From assembly GCA_014218235.1 (NCBI GenBank), contig CM024755.1, forward strand, positions 100,172,948-100,236,947: 64,000 nucleotides of DNA, given 5' to 3'. The notes below the pieces were generated by a model, which saw only the letters and a list, made by a program, of their open reading frames with translations, was not told the DNA's origin and ran no database searches. Each line of letters begins with the position of its first letter. Position 1 is the stretch's first letter. This stretch comes from Colocasia esculenta. Taxonomy: Eukaryota > Streptophyta > Magnoliopsida > Alismatales > Araceae. This document shows positions 57,311-64,000 of this stretch, one piece after another. Both the position numbers and the translations under genes were made by a program.

Positions 57311-58372
57311 CTTATTCATCTACTTCAAAGATAGAGCGAGAACCCCTTACCTGGTCATTGTACTATCACTTTGTCAGAGGGCCTATACAGCTAGGGTACA
57401 ACACTATCGTGGTAAGGGCAGACCACATGACATCGACATCTACATATCAAGCTCTGGAAGCCCGGCGACCCAGCAAAAGGAAGAAGAGCGAAGAAGCAGA
57501 GGCAGAACAATTAGATATGGAAGAGATAGTGAAGGCACTCAGTCGCCTGTTCCAGGATGGTGATTTCACACGGCCCCCGGCAATGGCAGAATCAATAGGT
57601 CAAACATTAGTAGTTATTTCCAAGTGACAGATGCTTGGGAATGGTGAGGACAATGAAGAATCGGATCTGTGTTACAACATCAACAACCCCGTAGACAAGT
57701 TCTGGCCGAGGTGTTCCCGGCCCCTTTAACATTCTGTGTTTTCAATTCTCATTTCTAAGTTTTCTTTAATGCCTCTCTCTCCTCCTCTTGTTCTTCAACT
57801 CTCCTCTGATGCTCTTAAAGCGTTAGCCACTTCCTCACCCCACTTTACCCTCTCTTTCAATGGCAAGGTTCTCTCCTTCCCCCGATGCCTTCGGATGTAG
57901 GGTAATTTTTTCCTTTCTTAGGCTAGTATGTCGTGTTTATTTAAAAAAAAAAAAAATTCCATTCCTCCTCACTCCCCCGACAATCGGACAACGATCCCCG
58001 TCCTTCCCTTTCAAGCACCAATCCTCGCTTTCATTCCCGTTGCAATCACCGCTCTTGATGGCGACCCCCGTCACTCCACGCTCCCCGCTTTTGATGGCGA
58101 TCCCCATTACACCACGGTCCTCCTCCTCTAATGGTGATCCCTGTCATCCCTTGTTTTCCTCCTTAAGCGATCTCTGTCACCTACGCACTACTCCTTCCTC
58201 GTCGGCGATCCCCGCCTTTCTTTCCTCCTTGCTAGAGTGGCGATCCCCGCTCACCGACCAGTATGGTCACTTGGGATTCCTTGGGTGAGGGGCCTTCTGT
58301 TCCCTTGCACCCCGACTCCGCTACAGGCACCCTGAGCTCGGGCGGCCTGACCCCACTTCCAGACCCATCATA
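57311..58372 (+). other. C spacer with A-run and minisatellite
   Basis: One frame (57358-57627) is Glu/Lys-rich (RRPSKRKKSEEAEAEQ) and may be decayed linker. After it no protein is recognisable. A run of 14 A at about 57942-57955 and a degenerate repeat of 36-37 bp at about 58057-58165 (GATGGCGAYCCCC core) occur here. Confidence 0.5.
58057..58165 (+). repeat. 36-37 bp minisatellite, three degenerate units
   Basis: Units start near 58057, 58093 and 58130 with GATGGCGA, GATGGCGA and AATGGTGA, followed by CCCC-rich tails. Further GGCGATCCCCGC words follow to 58255. Confidence 0.65.
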
Positions 58373-58860
58373 GGCTCCCTGTGGCTGTGCCGCACCCTTT
58401 CCTTCCAACAAACCTCTGGACGCTTCTCCGGAGTGCTTTGTAAATATCAATTCTACTTTAGGTTCAAGGGTAGGATCTATAAAGTCCCCATCCCCATCTA
58501 GGAAGAGTAAGGGTAGTGGCATACCCCATAGATACCTAGTGGACCTGGTGCAAAGGTGTGACACTCTTATAGCTATTGAAGAGTTCATCCAAGAAGTAAT
58601 TGTTCTGAACATAGAAGCCCAGCATGAAGAGGAGGGGCTAGATGACGGATTTGGAGTGTATGAAATCTTAGCTGAAGAGGACCCAGTGTATGAAGAAGAC
58701 GGTGAGATAGAGTACTCTGTCGAGATGTATACCAGTGGCATGAGGAGATTCGATGAACCCACATCGGTAGTGGACGAACCCACCAAAGAGGTAAACATTA
58801 GGACAGAAGAAGAACCCAGGCTCTTAACCATAGCTTCCAATCTCCCTCCCAAAGAAGAAG
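58373..58860 (+). pseudogene. pol: Tat/Ogre pol linker, cut just before RT
   Basis: The open stretch reads HRYLVDLVQRCDTL, then an acidic EEDPVYEEDGEIEYS, then VNIRTEEEPRLLTIASNLPPKEE. The last peptide is the type that stands immediately before the RT domain in Tat/Ogre polyproteins. The frame is broken exactly there by the minus-strand A-like LTR at 58861; its apparent stop lies inside that LTR. An in-frame stop near 58370 separates it from upstream sequence. The RT, RNase H and integrase of C should continue on the far side of the insertions, beyond this window. Confidence 0.7.
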
Positions 58861-59786
58861 TGTAACGACCCTCCTTATACTGGTACAATTATACCAATCC
58901 ACGTTGGTACAAATAACATCTTCACAGTGGGACATTTACCCAATGCTAAACGATAGATTGAGATGTACACAAATATCAAAATTTATAGTGGAATTAAAAG
59001 AAGTATTCTCATTCTCATTCCATCATCATCACATATCCACAGTCTTTATAGCAATAAAAGAAATACCAATGTCCACATTATTACAACTTCAAATAAAAAT
59101 ACATGGTCCATATGAATTATACAATTTCAAGGTTTACATACTAATGAAAAGAAAGTAACAACGTAGTAACGTCCACAAGTGAAGCTACTCCTCGCGCTCG
59201 GAGTCGCTCCTCACTATGTCCTCCTCAGGGATAGAGGCACCTGTCTCACCTGTACGCCAAAACAAGTATGAGTCTAAAAAGGCCCAGCAAGCAATCCAAA
59301 GATGGCATCCATACATATTTCACATACACATGCTAGCCTTTTAACATTTAGGAATAAACATGGTACATGCTTCATATCACTTAACCAAACAAATATGAAA
59401 ACCTATAGCATGCTTTCTACACTTTGTAACCAACACGATTCAAGGGTCCAAATCTTATTCAATTCATTTCACAATTATGTACAACTCGAGCATGGAACTA
59501 TGTACCAGATAAATAACATACCTAGCATGATATCTACTCATTGTCACATGCAATTATCACACTTATTTACACAATTATCTTTCTGTTTTTATATAAATAA
59601 ATCACATGTACACAAGTTCACATCTATTTGCATGCTAAAACATTCATTTCACACTTTCACATGCTCATCTTTCACATTTGTACAATTTACATGTTCACAT
59701 TCACATGTTTACATTGTTTACACTTGGTTTCCGTGACACAAGTCCAAACTACCACAAGAAGGACACACATACACATACACATAACA
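58861..59786 (-). mobile_element. A-like LTR, minus strand (A-double-prime), partial
   Basis: On the minus strand it ends AGGGTCGTTACA. It aligns with the last 1.2 kb of the A LTRs: TGGGTAAATGTCCCAC, the GTGTCACGG and TTGGACT block, and GTGCATGTG-like repeats. It is cut at 59786 by the D element, so its other half should lie outside the window. The left target site would be AGAAG (58856-58860). Confidence 0.85.
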
Positions 59787-62700
59787 TGTAGCACCCCGGA
59801 AAATGTAATAAGTAAAAATTTGAATAAATGAAAATAAATAATTTTCATAATATTAGATTATTTAAAACATACGTACCACTATTGTACGTACAAGAACACA
59901 TCCGAAAATTCTGTAAAAATTATAAATCAACCCCACACATTATCCCTAAAGGTTCCACGAAGAAATTCATGCGACAAAAAATCTGATTAACCAAGTGTAC
60001 ATCACATGGTGACCGATTATCCAACTAAGGAAACAAGTCGGAAAACCGTTAACACGGAAATACGATGCAATCATAAATTAAATAAAAATATTGAAGAGAC
60101 TTCCAACATTATATATTAATGACCCAATATCATAATTGGGCCAATGGAAAACATTTGGCCCAAAAATCAAATGAAGCAAGAAAATGTGTGGAAATTCGCA
60201 ACTCTAATTAAGTTGAAAATAGAAGGGGGTAATTAGGGCAAACCCCAAGGCAATTAGCCTTTCTTGGCAACTCAAATTCTTACTTAACCATGGTGGGAGG
60301 TTTCCTAAAGCCTCACACACTCTAATGGAGGAAGAAATTCTCAAATTAGGAAAGTAATAGGCCAAACCCGCAGCCATAGTTTCCTTGTCACAATAGGACT
60401 CCTAAACACCATGGTTGCTTAAATACTCTCCACCAAACCTTAGGGTTGAGTTTTAAAACTTGTTGGGGTCGTGTGGAGGAGTTCTTGGCGGTTGGGGAGA
60501 TGTGGAACGACCACAAGAGAGTCATCTTCTTCCCATGTTCGTCTGCTACGACCTGTGTAAACCGTCCCCTTGGAGTCGAGCAACGGTAGGTCAAACCTAA
60601 ATCCCATTGTGCAAGGCTTATACCTCTGGAAAGAGGGTCAAGTCTACTTCCTAACCCAACTGGAATGCACAATTTTTGTGCAGTATACACGGAGTATTAA
60701 GCGTTCTTCAAACAATGGTCTGAACAAGGGATTTCTGAAGAACGAGACTTCATCAACCCAGAATGTAGGTTTTCTCAGGCCAAACCTTAACAAATCTTAC
60801 ACCAATGTGTAGCGCATCAAGTCTAGTTTCATGTCCAGTTGGTTTCATCAAATTCCAATGAGTAGATTTTGAATTATAGGCGTTTTTCCAAAGTCGCGCT
60901 TGCCAGGGACTTTTTGTGTTCATGTCAATTTATCATGCATCTCGAGGCTGTTTAAAATTATTTAAAAATCATCATTCTCTCCTTTGTCATGTTCCCAACA
61001 ACTTTCATGTTGAGACTTTTGTCCGAAAAGCTCTAGTATAGGAGATATAAGCGTTGCATGAGTCACACCCCTGTATTCCTGTGTTTTGGACGTTTTCGGT
61101 CTGCTCCTTGAAACGCGTCCGGTCCCGAGGACGCGTTTCAAGCATCTGGTATCACGACACTCGTGGGCGACGTGATCCTCTAAAAGGCATCCACACACCC
61201 CGATGCATTTAAAGCATTGACGAGTCAACACCTACATGGGTCTTCGCGCTCGCCTGGGAGTCAGCGCCACTCTGAACCGTGGCGGCCGACCCAGACGCGT
61301 TTCAGAAGATTTCCCGCCCAAGCTTTTATTAAAGGAATTTTCTTAAATGCGTCCCTTTCCCACAACGCGATTCAAGCATGAACGCGGCCAGGCATATGGA
61401 CGCGATTTACCCTCTTTATAGTTTCGCCTATTTTTCACTGTGCAATGTGTTTTAAAGTGCATCCACTGTGTTGGACGCATATTCGAAGGCTTACCTGAGG
61501 TCTGTTTAACATGATATCTAGTGTGTCATTTACATATCTTGGGTCTGATCATTACCTGATATATGTTTAATGGCTTAAAAGTGTTTAACCTATTTAAAAA
61601 GCTTTAATTACACGAATATTATTCTAATTGCTTTCTTAAAGACGTGACCATTCATGTAACTTTTGATTCACTCTTTGTACTGTTCTAGCTTATTAAAATG
61701 ACAATCTGTTATCTTAAAATCTTGCAATCCATGTTTAGTTAAAGTGCATAGTTTCATGTCATGTTATCATGCTAAGTGCTTTCCTCGAGTTTGAAACCGA
61801 TGGATTGTGAATTGAGATGCGTAGATCACTACACACTTGCACATCTAGGCAGCCCTTTCTTGGGGATTTGGAAGCTCTCTATCGGTCATTCCGAATCGGT
61901 AGACTAGTGACATTTTCTCTAAGACCTCCGTAAATCTCCGCTCTCCGTAGATTCCCATATGGATGCCGAGTTGGTTGTACCATTGAAGTTCCCTAGAGAT
62001 AGCATGCACTTCCTCTCTCATCTTGTTCTCGTGAGTGTGATTTACAATCTAGACTAAAGCCATTAATGTAAAGATTGAATTAAAGTATAAATCATGTCGT
62101 TATGCTGCCAAATTTATCTCTTGACCATTGTTATCATGAAATCATATTCAATTTACTTATTACTCATTCTCATCATCATCATGAACATGACATTACACAA
62201 GCTCACTTATTGAAACTCCCATTGGCCATTATTAATGACTGTGGGTAACTACATTTAAAATTTAAGTGAGATGCTAACCGGGCACAGCGAGTGTCCAAGG
62301 GCTGCAGTCTAGCCCCAATGATAAAGAGTCATAAATATATTGTTAACCATGGGGTGTAATGATTACTGGCGTTGCATCTACGCTGGAAGTCGTTCGTGTC
62401 ATGTTGAATGATAGATACAATAACCACATACACATGTCCTAGTGCACATTCTTGATGGATCTTTTCTTGGTGTACATTAGTGTCTACGTGCCTAATTAGT
62501 GTTACATGATCGTGCTCATGCCGTCTTGCTTGCTTGCGTGATATGGCCATCCTGCATTTAATGCAATTAGTGATATCTTGCGTTCTTGACATCAAGTGAA
62601 ATCATGCGTGCTTGTACAAAGTGATCTTTTGCTAGATCTATCTTGTCATCTTGTTTGATCATGATCACTCTATCTAGCTTGTTCATGTATCATGTTTTAA

Positions 62701-63213
62701 TGAGTTTTATTCATACATGCATATTATGACATTCATCATGCTTACCTAGTCCTAAATTGTTAACCACTTATATCATTGCCCGCACATTGAGATATAAATC
62801 CTACTGGGCTAGTTTGCTCATTCCCTACTTTAACCATTCTAGGTGACTATGACATTCAAGAGGAAGAGCAAGTCGAGGATGGGAATGCGTCTGAGTGATG
62901 AGTGTTCCAAATATGAGTCTATCTATAGTTAGTTTATTTTGAGTGTTAGAACGTGTAGTAGGAAGTAAGGAACAAAATGTACTTTTCTTTTAATTGAGTC
63001 TTAGTCATGTAATAGTTCCATTTGGAATACAATGAGTTGAGATTTGAATACAAGATTAGTTAAGTTCAATATTTGGGCCCTATGATGATGTATTTGTTAT
63101 ACATTTAGTGCGTGCTAGCTAGTGGCTTATTTTCCGACTGTTCATGTCTCGGAATATCGTCTCGAATTATTCCGCACTGTTAATATCCGCTACATAATTC
63201 TCGGGACGTGACA
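59787..63213 (+). mobile_element. D element 5' LTR, copy 1
   Basis: 3427 bp, TGTAGCACCCCGG to GGGACGTGACA, followed by a primer site and gag, so this is a 5' LTR of a longer element. It aligns with D copies 2 and 3. The left target site would be TAACA (59782-59786). Nothing coding is visible within it. Confidence 0.92.
61107..61142. repeat. 36-bp palindrome with perfect 14-bp arms in D LTR
   Basis: CTTGAAACGCGTCC, spacer GGTCCCGA, then GGACGCGTTTCAAG. A second, imperfect dyad (GTGCATCCA and TGGACGCAT) lies at 61457-61480. Several further GCGTC/GACGC words lie between. Confidence 0.9.
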
Positions 63214-63219
63214 TTTTAG

Positions 63220-63231
63220 TGGTACCAGAGC
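63220..63231 (+). other. Primer-binding site of D copy 1
   Basis: TGGTACCAGAGC differs by one base from the initiator tRNA-Met complement TGGTATCAGAGC and lies six bases after the LTR. Confidence 0.82.
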
Positions 63232-63452
63232 CTAGGAATACCAAATAGGATATATGTCTCAGGATTAGGAGATACCTATGGATCCTTGGTCATGAAACGT
63301 AAATATAGTACCTAGTGTGAATGGGTAGAGACTGGGAATATGTTAGAATGAACAAAACACTCCTACCCATTGACTCTGATAATGTATCTATAGACATTAA
63401 TTGGTTTCCATCCTTTTCTAAGGAACCTTCATAACTCTTACACTCAACTGCA

Positions 63453-64000
63453 ATGGCTCGCAACCAGTGGCAAGCTATGTAAGAAACCGTGGTTGGATTG
63501 ACTCAGGCTTTACAAATGTGGTTCAGGTTGGAAATCAGGCTACTGCTAGGAATGGAGCGGGTGATTTACACTGCAACTTTAGGAGTTTGAACCCCCCTCG
63601 CTTCTCTAAATCCCCTGATCCGGACGAAGTAGAGAACTGGCAGGAGAAGATAGAAAGGATCTTCCAAGTCATTCAATGCACTAACAGGGAGAAGGTGGTA
63701 CTGGCCACTTTTCAATTCACTAAGGATGCTTGAGTATGGTGGAAGGCCACATCGGCCCACCTGCCTAATGTTGGCGAACTGGAGTGGGCTAGATTCCAGA
63801 AGATATTCTGAGGAAAATATTTCTCTGAAAGAGTGAAGGAGAATAAGGCGGCGGAATTTACCGCACTGAAGCAGAAGGGAATGTCCGTAGCTGAGTATGA
63901 AGCTCAGTTCGCGCGGCTGGCTGTGTATGCCCCACATTTGGTGGGCACAAAAATACTGAAGGCAAATCGGTTCATGGATGGGCTCAGGCTGATGTTTATG
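63453..64000 (+). pseudogene. gag: Tekay-like gag of D copy 1, runs off the window
   Basis: ATG 63453 (MARNQWQAM) is followed by a stop and a frameshift. The capsid domain is then readable: NPPRFSKSPDPDEVENWQEKIERIF, split over residues near 63590-63660, then EKVVLATFQF, VWWKATSAHLP and GMSVAEYEAQFARLAVYAPH. The pattern is that of chromovirus Gag and resembles family A Gag. No intron-like gap is present at the VWW position where family A has one, although a stop stands just before VWW. Another stop lies at 63809. The C-terminus, knuckle and pol are outside the window. Confidence 0.85.

Noticed and set aside
57860..58288. 142-codon frame rich in Ser, Pro and Thr
   Set aside because: Its repeats come from a 36-37 bp minisatellite, and no homology to Tat/Ogre proteins or other families was seen.
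1..64000. Search for tRNA, rRNA, organellar inserts, pararetroviral sequences and host exons
   Set aside because: None could be recognised by eye. All recognisable coding matches belong to LTR retrotransposons or a LINE. A covariance-model tRNA scan and a protein search would be decisive but could not be run.

Overview
The window is plant nuclear DNA made almost entirely of nested retrotransposons. No host protein gene, rRNA or tRNA gene, CRISPR array or organellar insert could be supported. Long LTR elements of the Tekay, Tat/Ogre and SIRE lineages and an L1-type LINE indicate a seed plant with a repeat-rich genome. The species cannot be named from this sequence.

I use four family names. 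A is a Ty3 chromovirus of Tekay/Del type with LTRs of about 3.3 kb. B is a Ty1/copia element of SIRE type with LTRs of about 2.0 kb and an extra ORF after pol. C is a Tat/Ogre-type Ty3 element with LTRs of 1.4-1.7 kb. D is a second Tekay-like family with LTRs of 2.9-4.2 kb.

Left part (1-16099): the 3' end of an unassigned LTR; a decayed minus-strand B relative (779-6086); and an old A-like LTR that starts at 6087. That LTR is split by a C solo LTR (6396-8110, minus, perfect target duplication ACGGC), by a D solo LTR (8615-12772, plus, AATCG/AATCA), and then adjoins a LINE fragment (12898-14690, minus). About 1.4 kb of unassigned DNA follows, with a possible CACTA-type remnant.

Central nest (16100-52935): the 5' LTR of a plus-strand C element is split by a minus-strand B element (16553-51979). 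The 3' LTR of B is split by a minus-strand D solo LTR (16907-39477, perfect duplication CAAGG). That D LTR is split by family A (19457-39114, CCACC/CCGCC). The A insertion is an LTR-internal-LTR-internal-LTR tandem.

Right part (52936-64000): the C primer site, leader, gag, protease and pre-RT linker follow, all with stops. C is then cut at 58861 by a minus-strand A-like LTR. That LTR is cut at 59787 by a D element whose 5' LTR, primer site and gag start lie in the window.

The elements are related by insertion into one another, not by a pathway. Features worth a second look are: two intron-like GT-AG gaps in A gag; a row of five short hairpins in the A LTR; dyad-symmetric GCGTC/GTCGC palindromes in the LTRs of all three Ty3 families and in the C leader; a TTCGACTT motif array in the B LTR that recurs ahead of the extra B ORF; and a segment whose divergence is dominated by single-base deletions, which could be an assembly problem.
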